Shown: positions 36,768 through 45,625, numbered from the stretch's first letter. The stretch: DNA of 64,000 bases from Aliiglaciecola sp. M165 (GCF_007197995.1 NZ_VKKH01000009.1:62001-126000); one strand, 5' to 3'. Numbers and translations are program-made. Notes: generated by a model from the sequence alone, not told the origin.

Positions 36768-37727
36768 CTACTGACCTGTTTCCGCCAAAGCTTTGTCCAA
36801 CATTTCGATTAACTGATCGCGTGTATAACTATGTGGTCCCCATTGGTTCAACTCGACAAGTTGACGGACCTTGGTGCTGATTGTGATGGCCTGTTCTTGT
36901 TGATTTGGTGTAACAACATAACGACGTAGCGGCTTTTCGTCGAACAATGCATGCATGTACGCAGCCGATACCTCATCGGGTTTCTTTAGTGACAGCTCGT
37001 AAGCGGCAGTTTGATCATAGCGTTTTTGCATCTGTTCTGTGATCTCACCGCCTGCAGCAACGATTTTATCAAAGGCACGACGCATTGTGCTGCGGCGTAT
37101 GTGAGACTGATAGTTACCTGGTTCAATTACACTGACCGAGACACCTTTTGACGATAATTCGTCAGCGAGCCCGTCGGTAAATGCTTCTATCCAGTGCTTG
37201 CTGCCACTGTAAGCATTTAAGCCGCTATTAGTTAATGTGCCGGCAATTGAACCTGTGGTTGCGATGCGTCCATTCGACTCGACAACTAGCGGTGCAAAAG
37301 CTTTAGTTACACGATAAACACCTTCTACATTGATCCTGTAAACCTGGGTCTGGTCTTCAATTGGCGTGGTTAATACAGGACCACCTCCGCCAATACCCGC
37401 GTTGTTTACCAGTGCATACAATCCCGTACCTTTTTCTTTAATCAAGGCGACAACGGCATCAATCTGTTCTTGTTTGGTGACATCCAAGCGCACAGCGGTA
37501 ATATTTTCGATTGCGTTGAGGCTTTCCATGTCTTTATCTTTTCTTGCTCCTGCATAGACATGATATCCATTTTGGGCAAGAGTCTCTGCCAAATTCCGGC
37601 CTATTCCAGTGCTTGCACCGGTTACCAAAATGGATTTCATTTCGCGCTCTTCAGCGGCGCTAGCGGGCGTTGCTACAGTGAAAAGAATAGCGACAATGGC
37701 GCTAATAAATAATTGGGCGCGAAGCAT
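36768..37727 (-). CDS. Short-chain dehydrogenase with predicted signal peptide
   Basis: A 319-residue classical SDR. The cofactor motif TGASTGIG lies at about 36-43, NNAGIGG at about 108-114 and the catalytic YSGSK further on with its Ser upstream. Unusually, about 24 hydrophobic residues ending in ASAAEE precede the domain and look like a signal peptide. The ATG at 37727 has AAGGAAACC before it. An internal ATG at 37640 (MKSILVTG) would give a normal cytoplasmic enzyme. Substrate unknown; divergent from an alpha/beta hydrolase gene. Confidence 0.8.
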   Translation of the reverse strand: MLRAQLFISAIVAILFTVATPASAAEEREMKSILVTGASTGIGRNLAETLAQNGYHVYAGARKDKDMESLNAIENITAVRLDVTKQEQIDAVVALIKEKGTGLYALVNNAGIGGGGPVLTTPIEDQTQVYRINVEGVYRVTKAFAPLVVESNGRIATTGSIAGTLTNSGLNAYSGSKHWIEAFTDGLADELSSKGVSVSVIEPGNYQSHIRRSTMRRAFDKIVAAGGEITEQMQKRYDQTAAYELSLKKPDEVSAAYMHALFDEKPLRRYVVTPNQQEQAITISTKVRQLVELNQWGPHSYTRDQLIEMLDKALAETGQ

Positions 37728-37976
37728 AGAGGTTTCCTTGTTTTAAAATATGTACTAGTTGGATTGCACTACCAAGACATAAACATTAGCAAAGTTTCAC
37801 ATAAGATCAGGTCGTTTATGACATTACTTCTTGGATAGTTAATTATCATTCAAACTAAGGTATCCGAAATATAGTAAACATGTGCAAGAACAGGTTTTGA
37901 GTTACAGTTTGGTTATGTTTGCAAATTTCCATGCAACAATAGTCCTTGGAAAAGTTGGCCCCAAGGAGCCACTCAC

Positions 37977-38747
37977 ATGAGAAAAAATCTGATGCTGCAC
38001 TATGTCTATGTATTAGTTGGAATTTATTTTGTTCTGGTGACTTTACTCTATGTGTTTCAACGAGCACTCATCTATTTCCCTACAAGTGCTTATCAACACA
38101 ATTACCAACGAATAGCACTAGAAAACGACAATGAAAAGATTGACATCATTGTGCTAAATGCGGGAAAAGAAAACGGCTTTATCTATTTTGGTGGCAACGC
38201 AGAAGCGGTGATTGCTAATGCGGCAGATTTTACTGTTCAGTTTCCAAACCAGACCATTTATTTGGTGAATTACCGAGGTTATGGCGGCAGCACGGGCAAA
38301 CCAACAAAATCCGGATTGTTTTCAGATGCTATCGCGATTTACGACCATTTAATTTCACGCCATCAAAGCTTAGCGGTAATTGGCAGAAGTTTGGGATCAG
38401 GCGTAGCCATGTATCTTGCTGCCAATCGGCCGGTAAATCGGTTGGTCCTAATCACGCCCTATGATAGCGTGTTAGCGTTGGCGAAAAAGCAATTCCCGCT
38501 ATTCCCTATTTCGTTATTGCTAAAAGACCAATACGATTCGCTATCTCTGGCTAAAGATGTCAAAGCCCCTGTTTTGATTATTGCAGGAGACCAGGACACG
38601 TTAATTCCAGTTGTCCATTCTGAAAAATTATTTAACGAATTTGGCAGTGGCATCGCCCAAATGGTGGTGATTGAGGGAGCTGGCCACAACGACATATCTG
38701 GATTTGATCAATTTTACAAAAGGATGATTTGCTTTTTTGAAAATTAA
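37977..38747 (+). CDS. Membrane-anchored alpha/beta hydrolase
   Basis: A 256-residue protein with an N-terminal transmembrane segment (about 8-25) and an alpha/beta hydrolase domain of the ABHD12/13-YfhR type: FGGNAEAV near the oxyanion site, VNYRGYGGSTG, nucleophile elbow IGRSLGSG, acid in AGDQDTLIP and His in GAGHNDIS. An AAGGAG element 8 bp before the ATG supports the start. A serine esterase or acyl-protein hydrolase role is likely; the substrate is unknown. Confidence 0.82.
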   Translation: MRKNLMLHYVYVLVGIYFVLVTLLYVFQRALIYFPTSAYQHNYQRIALENDNEKIDIIVLNAGKENGFIYFGGNAEAVIANAADFTVQFPNQTIYLVNYRGYGGSTGKPTKSGLFSDAIAIYDHLISRHQSLAVIGRSLGSGVAMYLAANRPVNRLVLITPYDSVLALAKKQFPLFPISLLLKDQYDSLSLAKDVKAPVLIIAGDQDTLIPVVHSEKLFNEFGSGIAQMVVIEGAGHNDISGFDQFYKRMICFFEN

Positions 38748-38809
38748 GAGTAACCCATTCGATTGCTTTACAATCGAATTGACGACAACGTAAACGACGA
38801 ACCAATCAA

Positions 38810-39244
38810 ATGAAAAAGACAAGCAAACTAACAATTTTTAGAACGATTTTAGCGTTACTACTGGTAAGCCATGGCAGCATGGCCGCAGGAAACACCGACA
38901 TGGTCGAACAATTTGTTGACGCATTCAACAAAAAAGACATTGCTACCATGCTCGATTCTTCTGCAGAAGATTTGCGTTGGATGAGAGTTTCAGGCCCACA
39001 GTTCGCAATTGAAACCTCAAGCCATGAAGAGCTCCGCCAGGCTTTGCAAAGTTATTTTGAGAGCACACCTAGTGCTAAATCAAAAATCCGTTTCACCAAT
39101 GCAAGCGGTAACTTTGTCTACGCGCTTGAAGAAGCATCATGGGTTGCAAATGGCATTAAAAAAAGCCAATGCAGTATGGCTGTCTATGAACTGGAAAATA
39201 AGAAAATTCAAAATGTCTGGTATTTCCAAGAACATGCATGTTGA
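38810..39244 (+). CDS. Exported NTF2-like (SnoaL-type) protein
   Basis: A 144-residue protein with a signal peptide (IFRTILALLLVSHGSMAAG) and an NTF2-like cone fold: MVEQFVDAFNKKDIATMLDSSAEDLRWM pattern at the start (about 31-58, quoted from the sequence in outline), then HEELRQALQSYF. Related proteins are isomerases or ligand binders; nothing specifies a reaction. It follows the hydrolase by 62 bp and may share its transcript. Confidence 0.7.
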   Translation: MKKTSKLTIFRTILALLLVSHGSMAAGNTDMVEQFVDAFNKKDIATMLDSSAEDLRWMRVSGPQFAIETSSHEELRQALQSYFESTPSAKSKIRFTNASGNFVYALEEASWVANGIKKSQCSMAVYELENKKIQNVWYFQEHAC

Positions 39245-39250
39245 TGATTC

Positions 39251-39291
39251 AAAGGTCTGAAAAGGTGTTGTGTTCCTTTTTCAGACCTTTG
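39251..39291. terminator. Bidirectional terminator between the NTF2-like and globin genes
   Basis: AAAGGTCTGA plus AAAGG pairs with CCTTT plus TCAGACCTTT (one-base bulge), loop of about 10 nt. It sits between converging genes, with T-rich sequence on both strands. Confidence 0.85.
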
Positions 39292-39306
39292 CAAACACCA
39301 AACATA

Positions 39307-39723
39307 TCAAGCAGCTTGCACATTAGCAGCGTCTTTCATCACGGATGCCAAGGTGACATAAGTCTTGGTCCAAGCAGCTTCAACCTCTTGATCGAAGGCA
39401 TCGCCTAACCCTTGACCTAGTGTCCATAACAAGGCTTCTCCTACAGTATCGTAGTGTTCATCTTCAACACCATAGTCGACATGTCGTTTCCCCAGAGATT
39501 GCACAACAGGAACTAGCGCATCAAGATCATTTAAGCTATTCACTGCCATCCCGATCATTTTCATCAATTTCGCGCCCTGTTCCGTCATATCACCTTTAAA
39601 GAGTGGCTTTAAGTTTGGATCTAGCTCAAAAAGTTTTGCATAGAACAATTCAGCCGCTTTTGGAGCAATAGGCGCTACCTGCATAAAGGTGTTTTGCACC
39701 AATTTAATTTCATGTGGAGTCAT
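39307..39723 (-). CDS. Single-domain globin (Vgb/flavohemoglobin-like)
   Basis: A 138-residue globin without a reductase domain. The globin fold is recognisable from the helix-A start LVQNTFMQVAPIAPKAAELFY, proximal His region GKRHVDYGVEDEHYDTVGEALLW and GDAFDQEVEAAWTKTY. It is the last gene of the redox operon, 17 bp after the cytochrome c5 gene, with GAGGAAAACCTA before the ATG. Cytoplasmic NO dioxygenation or oxygen binding is inferred; a reductase might be the operon's FAD protein. Confidence 0.9.
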   Translation of the reverse strand: MTPHEIKLVQNTFMQVAPIAPKAAELFYAKLFELDPNLKPLFKGDMTEQGAKLMKMIGMAVNSLNDLDALVPVVQSLGKRHVDYGVEDEHYDTVGEALLWTLGQGLGDAFDQEVEAAWTKTYVTLASVMKDAANVQAA

Positions 39724-39740
39724 TAGGTTTTCCTCATTTT

Positions 39741-40058
39741 TTATTGACTGTTGATCACCATGTATTCAACAGCTTGTTTCACTTCGTCGTCAGTCAGATC
39801 AGGGTTTCCGCCTTTTGCCGGCATATCCCCCCAGCCATTTAATGCGTGCTCGTACAAAGACGCCTTGCCTCTAGCAATGCGTTTTTTCCATGCGTTTACG
39901 TCACCAAAAACCGGGGAGCCAGCCAATCCAACCTCATGGCAAACTTTGCAGTTGTTTACCCATACCTGTTCGCCTGGATGTGGTGTTTTTTCTGCACATC
40001 CGGTGACTAACATGCATACAAGCAGAGCAACAAGCGATTGAAATTTAAGTAGTTTCAC
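39741..40058 (-). CDS. Cytochrome c5-like lipoprotein
   Basis: A 105-residue monoheme cytochrome. The signal peptide ends in MLVTGC, a lipobox, so it is membrane-attached. The heme site is CKVCH, with a probable axial Met in GWGDMPAKGG. The start is GTG, 1 bp after the stop of the DUF3365 gene, so translation is coupled. A likely electron shuttle between the multiheme cytochrome and a terminal partner. Confidence 0.88.
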   Translation of the reverse strand: MKLLKFQSLVALLVCMLVTGCAEKTPHPGEQVWVNNCKVCHEVGLAGSPVFGDVNAWKKRIARGKASLYEHALNGWGDMPAKGGNPDLTDDEVKQAVEYMVINSQ

Positions 40059-40059
40059 C

Positions 40060-40644
40060 TTAATTACCTACTGGCACTCGAATCACAACGCCGCCCATCA
40101 CTTCGCCAATTTTAAAATCAGTGCGAGGGGAATCTTTGTGTTCGTTATGACAGGATGTACAGGCCGGTGAAACCGCTACGTCGGCATAAACCGCAGTGAA
40201 GTAATTCACGTCGCCTAATTTTTCTTGACCATAAAAGTTTTGGCCTGGGTTATCTTTGATAAACTCCAAACCTTCCTTTTCGATTGGGGTTTTGGGCGCA
40301 TTTTGCTTATTTACTGGCCATAATGACTGCAATGAGTAAGTAAACTCGTCAGTGATCTCAGCGACACCTTCAGCGCCGTATCGGAACATTTGCGCAGGCA
40401 ACGGGGCTCCCTGATCGAGATCTTCCCAATGTTCATCAGGCTTAATAAATGCGCCTTTATTTGGGCCGAGTCTTTGTACAATTAGCTTGGTGTAATTAGT
40501 TCTGTCTGACTTCATTACCGCAAACAAAGAGTCGGTAAACACTTTGGGTTCGATGCCAGCTTGCTCAGTTTCCCCGCCACAACTGACAACAAGCGTGGTG
40601 GCGCCTAAAGCAGCTACGAGCGCTATAGATTTTGCGTATTTCAT
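40060..40644 (-). CDS. DUF3365 (Tll0287-like) c-type heme protein
   Basis: A 194-residue exported protein with a DUF3365/Tll0287-like sensor-type domain carrying one heme site, CTSCH, near the C-terminus (SPACTSCHNEHKDSPRTDF). The signal peptide ends near VVSCGG, possibly a lipobox. The start at 40644 is set by AGGAGATACAC. Related domains bind heme and act in sensing or electron transfer; here, inside a cytochrome operon, electron transfer is favoured. Confidence 0.85.
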   Translation of the reverse strand: MKYAKSIALVAALGATTLVVSCGGETEQAGIEPKVFTDSLFAVMKSDRTNYTKLIVQRLGPNKGAFIKPDEHWEDLDQGAPLPAQMFRYGAEGVAEITDEFTYSLQSLWPVNKQNAPKTPIEKEGLEFIKDNPGQNFYGQEKLGDVNYFTAVYADVAVSPACTSCHNEHKDSPRTDFKIGEVMGGVVIRVPVGN

Positions 40645-40677
40645 GTGTATCTCCTGTTTCACTTTTGGTTTCTCGCG

Positions 40678-42021
40678 TTATTGAGCTCGCTTTAACGACA
40701 TATCGATGCTCGGAATATGCTGACTTGGTGTGCCAGAAAAATTGTTTTGAATTAAATTAGGATCGGCTAAGGCGTCGATTGAAAACGACAAGCTATGGCA
40801 GCTCATGCAAGTCGTTCTGATCATTTTTTCGTTAGGGCGTAACGTTGCATTTTGATTATGTTGCACCAGCGTATTTTGCTGACCATGGTGCTCAAACTCC
40901 ATTCGGGGGAGGTGGCAAGTAGAACAGCTAACCGCTTGATTTTCTTCGATTTGACCGGCTTCAAACTGCAGCCAGGTTTGCCCGTGTGGAGAGCTAAGAA
41001 ATGCTTCACTGTGTTCATCAGAATGGCAGCTAAGGCAACTGTTAACTTTAGCCTCCTGAACATTTACCTGATGGGGATCATGGCAAGATGAACAGGTTAA
41101 ACTCGTCTCATGATTCGTTTGATTAAACGCCAAGTGAGTTTGTCGTTGAATGGCCAAATTCGGTGTCATCGCTGGCAAGTCATTGGCTAAGCGCATCCCA
41201 TGTTTGCCTTGCAAAAAGGTGCTTACTTCGTTCTCATGACACGAGGCGCATACTTGGTGCGTCGGTTTATCCTGCCATGATGCTGCGCTACCATGACAAG
41301 CATTGCAGCCCACATTTGCGGCACTGTGAGAAGAAGACAGCCAATCATCATGTATGGATGAAGCGGCAGTGAGTTTGTCTTCTGGCACATCCATAGCAGG
41401 CAATTGTTCAGGCAAATCCGTTAATGACGAGACATAGCGCTTAATATCCGTATCAGCTATCCCCTTTGTCATATCTAACCACTTGCCCTTCGCGTGTTTC
41501 ACCAAGAAATCTTCATACAAGGCTCGGTTGTCATGAAAATTGTGGCACCCGGAACTTGCACAGGTTTGAAACTCCATTCCTTCGTGAGAAGGACGTTCTT
41601 GGGCAATATCTTGATGACAATGAAAACAAAAATCCTCAGGTAAACTCACTCCCATCGGGCGCATCAAATCTGGGTTATGTTCGGTATGACAAGAAACACA
41701 GTAGCGAGCATCGACTTTTTCTAACCGATCAATATTTCGAGGGTCGGTAAACTTGGATTTGGGATGAGAGTCTTGTGCTTCTTTCAACTCTTGTCCATGG
41801 CACGAAATACACGCATTTTGTAGTACGTCCTGGCCACCAAATGCTGATTCATGACACGCAGTGCATTGCAATTCGATTTGATAATGACCGTAGCTAGTTT
41901 CGCCTATTAGCAGCTCTGGTTTCTGCGCTTGTACAAACATTTGATTTGCGTAAAACGTAGCGATACCAATGGCTAGAATTAACCAGGTTAGCCACATATA
42001 TCTGCGTGTTCTTTGGGTCAT
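40678..42021 (-). CDS. Eleven-heme cytochrome c
   Basis: A 447-residue protein with an N-terminal membrane anchor (about 9-30) and eleven heme-binding motifs: ten CxxCH (His57, 75, 112, 136, 243, 262, 314, 333, 370, 409) and one CASSGCH with four residues between the cysteines (154-160). The arrangement resembles cytochrome c3/doubled-CXXCH proteins. It lies between the FAD/membrane reductase and the DUF3365 gene in one operon and is the natural periplasmic acceptor from the membrane heme domain. A long linker without hemes spans about 165-230. Confidence 0.9.
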   Translation of the reverse strand: MTQRTRRYMWLTWLILAIGIATFYANQMFVQAQKPELLIGETSYGHYQIELQCTACHESAFGGQDVLQNACISCHGQELKEAQDSHPKSKFTDPRNIDRLEKVDARYCVSCHTEHNPDLMRPMGVSLPEDFCFHCHQDIAQERPSHEGMEFQTCASSGCHNFHDNRALYEDFLVKHAKGKWLDMTKGIADTDIKRYVSSLTDLPEQLPAMDVPEDKLTAASSIHDDWLSSSHSAANVGCNACHGSAASWQDKPTHQVCASCHENEVSTFLQGKHGMRLANDLPAMTPNLAIQRQTHLAFNQTNHETSLTCSSCHDPHQVNVQEAKVNSCLSCHSDEHSEAFLSSPHGQTWLQFEAGQIEENQAVSCSTCHLPRMEFEHHGQQNTLVQHNQNATLRPNEKMIRTTCMSCHSLSFSIDALADPNLIQNNFSGTPSQHIPSIDMSLKRAQ

Positions 42022-42034
42022 ATTCCGTATGCCC

Positions 42035-44002
42035 CTAAAAGTAATAGACTGAGAGAATATGGAACGCTAAAAGAATGGGTAACGGCCAAAATGTGACAAT
42101 ATGCGACACCACGAGGTAACGTTTAATACGTTTGAAACCCGGTGTGACAACTTGTCCTTCATAGGCCGCAACAACAGCTGATGCAATCCCAACCAAAATG
42201 ATCAGAACAAAGTTAATGGCTAATAAACGATTTAGGCCGTTTCCAAAAGAGATGCCGGTATGAATAAACAACGTACTCATCCCCAACGCAGCTAGCGTGA
42301 CATGGGCAAAGCGCCATACATCAAAACTTAGCCATTGCACCTGCTTTACGCGTTTCTTCAGGCTTAGTAACAAACTCAGCGAAATTAGCCCAAGAATGGT
42401 AAAACCTGATATTTGACGTGCGAGACTATCGGTCCACAACCAATCCCAACTTGCCTGCTGAACAGATTGAGTGGGCGCAATCGCAGGCATCCACAACAAT
42501 GTGCAGGCAATAACAAAGGCGGTAAAGGTGGCGATTAGAAGTGCTTTTTTGACCGGTTGTTTTGTTTGCGGTTGATTCAGCGCAGATTGAACAAGTGGCT
42601 TACAGGTTCCACATACCGAGGAGACACCTAAAGATGCTTGCAGCGATTCAAAATTACATTCGCCTTTGTCTAGCTCTTGGCGAATTTGCGCCACAGAAAC
42701 TTGCTGACAGTTACACACCAACGTGTCATCTGGGTAGCTTAATATGTGTTTTTCTTGAGACCCAAATAAATACCCCGTGGTGGAGAAACGCAATAGATGC
42801 CAAGGGTAAATGTAGCGGCTTTCATCGATCGCAGCCTGAACTTCCTTAATTTCGCTCCACTGACCAATCGCCACTGCACCGACCAACTTACCTCTAGAAA
42901 ACAATAATTTTCGATAAACGTCTTGTTTACGGAAGGTCAAAGTGTTGGTTATTTGATTAGCATATTCATCGCTAACTTTTCCCATTGAGAATACAGACAG
43001 CCCCAACACTTTGAGCTCCGTCATCAATTTGGAGCCGCGGTAGGTGCTATTCCCACCACACAGATTGCCGGCCAAGGTGCTTGCTTGCTCAAGCCCTGGG
43101 GCAACTAACCCATATACTTGTCCTTCATAGTCGGCACACTCACCGATAGCATAGATATCTTCTTGGCTGGTGCGCAGCATTTCATTGACTTGAATGCCTC
43201 GTCGAACACTAATTTTTGCGTCAAATGCAAGTTGCGTGTTGGGCGTTATTCCAGTAGTAAAAATCACAGTGTCGCAAAGTAAATGCTCGCCAGTACTCAG
43301 CTTGACACTCTCAACCTTGTCTTCACCGATAATCTCTAACACCTGGCAATTTAAACAAAACTCAATTCCGTTACTTTCTGCGTAGGCTTGAACCATTTGA
43401 CTTGCCGTCAAATCCAACTGCCGGTTCATCAGCGCGGCGCTGTGCTGGACAACTGAAACCTTGGTGGAATACTTGAGCATCGACTTGGCTGTTTCAAGTC
43501 CTAGCAGTCCTCCACCAATCACCACAGTGTGGCGACTACGGGTTTTTCTGGCATACAACGATTGAGCATCATGCATGTCTCTAAATCGATAAACTCCGGT
43601 TTTTTGGTTACCACTTATATTTGGAATGAACGCACTTGACCCCGTTGCCAACACGAGAACATCGTAGTGATGAACGCCGCCAAACTGGTCTTCGATCGTT
43701 TTGTTTTGATGATCGATGTTTACGATTTTGCAATGAAACTGCTGTAATAATGAGGGGTGCTCTTCAAGCGAATTAGTCAAAGCGTCTATGCCTAATTCAC
43801 CGCTTAAAAATGAAGACAAAAGCACTCGATTGTAGGGTTGAAAAGGCTCTTCACCAAAAATAGTGATATGCCCTGGGTAACCATTACCTATTAACTGACG
43901 AACGAAATGCACACCAACAGGCCCATTGCCAACAATGACAATTTTGGTACAGGAAGAACGGCTATCTTGCTGCACAATGTGAGTATGTTCGTTGATGCCC
44001 AT
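42035..44002 (-). CDS. FAD oxidoreductase - [2Fe-2S] BFD - four-His membrane domain fusion
   Basis: A 655-residue electron-transfer protein. Residues about 18-400 form a NirB/rubredoxin-reductase-like FAD domain (VGNGPVG at 24-30, VIGGGLLGLE at 161-170, AIGECADY). Residues about 428-472 form a BFD-type [2Fe-2S] domain with Cys430, Cys432, Cys464 and Cys467. Residues 485-655 form a membrane domain with His567/His581 and His634/His648, each pair 14 apart as in ferric-reductase-like diheme cytochrome b. First gene of the operon, with AGGAATATCAA before the ATG. It lacks the siroheme part of NirB, so it is not itself a nitrite reductase. Confidence 0.85.
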   Translation of the reverse strand: MGINEHTHIVQQDSRSSCTKIVIVGNGPVGVHFVRQLIGNGYPGHITIFGEEPFQPYNRVLLSSFLSGELGIDALTNSLEEHPSLLQQFHCKIVNIDHQNKTIEDQFGGVHHYDVLVLATGSSAFIPNISGNQKTGVYRFRDMHDAQSLYARKTRSRHTVVIGGGLLGLETAKSMLKYSTKVSVVQHSAALMNRQLDLTASQMVQAYAESNGIEFCLNCQVLEIIGEDKVESVKLSTGEHLLCDTVIFTTGITPNTQLAFDAKISVRRGIQVNEMLRTSQEDIYAIGECADYEGQVYGLVAPGLEQASTLAGNLCGGNSTYRGSKLMTELKVLGLSVFSMGKVSDEYANQITNTLTFRKQDVYRKLLFSRGKLVGAVAIGQWSEIKEVQAAIDESRYIYPWHLLRFSTTGYLFGSQEKHILSYPDDTLVCNCQQVSVAQIRQELDKGECNFESLQASLGVSSVCGTCKPLVQSALNQPQTKQPVKKALLIATFTAFVIACTLLWMPAIAPTQSVQQASWDWLWTDSLARQISGFTILGLISLSLLLSLKKRVKQVQWLSFDVWRFAHVTLAALGMSTLFIHTGISFGNGLNRLLAINFVLIILVGIASAVVAAYEGQVVTPGFKRIKRYLVVSHIVTFWPLPILLAFHILSVYYF

Positions 44003-44021
44003 TTGATATTCCTAAAACGCA

Positions 44022-44058
44022 AAAGGCGCCATACTGCCTGGAGCAGTATGGCGCCTTT
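44022..44058 (-). promoter_or_regulatory. Leader hairpin of the redox operon
   Basis: AAAGGCGCCATACTGC (44022-44037) and GCAGTATGGCGCCTTT (44043-44058) form a perfect 16-bp stem with a 5-nt loop. It lies 19 bp upstream of the FAD gene start, in a divergent intergenic region where no gene ends. On the minus strand it is followed by TTTTGCGTTTT and then the ribosome site, the shape of an intrinsic terminator placed in a leader. The rest of the gap to 44353 is unremarkable. Confidence 0.75.
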
Positions 44059-44353
44059 GCCGTTTATACTGAATTAAAGTTCTGAGTGTCCTTTTAAAAT
44101 AACCTTAGCAATACCTAAGCCAAATTAAATATTATTTTATTTTCAATTACTTATTGATTTTTAAGTATGGTTCTAGAGCAGGTTTCGCACAAAATATGTG
44201 CAGGTAAGCACTGATTGGGGTAGTCGTTTCACGATTCCAGAACCTTTTAAGTCACTATAGAATGAGACACTTATAACTTATGTTAAAAACTTGCTATCGC
44301 AGGTAAAAATATTCAGTAATATCAAAGTCACTTGATGGCCAAACGAGAGACAG

Positions 44354-45625
44354 ATGAAACTAGAATCTATTGCATTGCACGAGGGGTACAAATCAGAGGA
44401 AACCACAAAAGCCGCCGCGGTTCCCATCTATCAAACGACGTCTTATACCTTTGACGACACCCAACACGGTGCCGATCTTTTTAATTTGGCAGTGCCGGGA
44501 AACATCTACACACGTATCATGAATCCGACTACGGATGTATTGGAAAAACGCGTCGCAGCGATGGAGGGCGGTATCGGAGCACTTGCAGTCTCTTCAGGTA
44601 TGGCAGCGATTACATATGCGATTCAATGTATTGCTCAAGTGGGAGACAACATTGTTAGTACCAGTCAATTGTATGGCGGCACTTACAACTTGTTTGCCCA
44701 TTCTTTACCTCGACAAGGTGTAGAGGTGAAAATGATTTCCCATGATGACTTTGAAGGATTTGAAAATGCCATAGACGAAAATACCAAGGCAGTATTTTGT
44801 GAATCCATCGGCAACCCAGCAGGCAACATAGTAGATATCGAGCGTTTATCACAAATAGCCCATAAACATGGTGTGCCTGTCATCGTTGACAATACGGTAG
44901 CCACGCCAATTCTGTGCCGTCCGTTCGAACATGGTGCAGATATCGTGATTCATTCTTTGACTAAATATATTGGCGGGCATGGCACGTCTATTGGCGGGAT
45001 CATCGTTGATTCTGGAAAATTTGATTGGGTCGCCAACAAAGAACGATTCCCCATCATGAACGAACCAGACCCTTCTTATCATGATGTAGTGTATACCGAA
45101 GCACTAGGCGAAGCCGCGTATATTGGCAGATGCCGAGTGGTGCCGTTGCGTAATACCGGTGCTGCGATATCACCCATGAACGCTTTTCAGATCCTGCAAG
45201 GTTTAGAAACCCTCGCCTTACGCATGGAACGACATTGTGAAAATGCGGAAAAACTGGCCGACTATTTAAACCAACACTCTAAAGTTGAATGGGTCAATTA
45301 TGCTGGATTAAACACAAGTCCCGACAATAAAAATTGCCAGAAAATCACTAGCGGCAAGGCCTCCGGTATTCTCAGTTTCGGTGTTAAGGGCGGAATTGAA
45401 GCTTGCACTCGATTTATCGATTCACTAGACATGATTTTACGACTTGTGAATATTGGCGATGCAAAATCGTTGGCCTGCCACCCTGCCTCCACGACGCACA
45501 GACAATTAAATACTGAAGAGTTGGCCAAAGCGGGTGTCAGCGAAGATTTGGTGCGAATTTCTGTAGGAATCGAACATATTGATGACATCATCGTTGATGT
45601 TTCGCAAGCATTGGACAAAGCATAG
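44354..45625 (+). CDS. metY: O-acetylhomoserine sulfhydrylase (MetY-type)
   Basis: A 423-residue PLP enzyme that makes homocysteine from O-acetylhomoserine and sulfide. Seen: GYKSEETTKAAAVPIYQTTS and YTRIMNPTTDVLEKRVAAMEGG near the N-terminus (in outline), the PLP lysine in VIHSLTKYIGGHG (about residue 200) and the C-terminal LVNIGDAKSLACHPASTTH. Length and insertions fit MetY rather than MetB/MetC. Sulfide use may link it to the sulfur-related genes nearby, but no shared regulation is visible. Confidence 0.93.
   Translation: MKLESIALHEGYKSEETTKAAAVPIYQTTSYTFDDTQHGADLFNLAVPGNIYTRIMNPTTDVLEKRVAAMEGGIGALAVSSGMAAITYAIQCIAQVGDNIVSTSQLYGGTYNLFAHSLPRQGVEVKMISHDDFEGFENAIDENTKAVFCESIGNPAGNIVDIERLSQIAHKHGVPVIVDNTVATPILCRPFEHGADIVIHSLTKYIGGHGTSIGGIIVDSGKFDWVANKERFPIMNEPDPSYHDVVYTEALGEAAYIGRCRVVPLRNTGAAISPMNAFQILQGLETLALRMERHCENAEKLADYLNQHSKVEWVNYAGLNTSPDNKNCQKITSGKASGILSFGVKGGIEACTRFIDSLDMILRLVNIGDAKSLACHPASTTHRQLNTEELAKAGVSEDLVRISVGIEHIDDIIVDVSQALDKA

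Noticed and set aside
44003-44353. Possible FNR-type or NO-responsive site upstream of the redox operon
   Set aside because: TTGAT half-sites occur but no matching second half at the right spacing; not supported.
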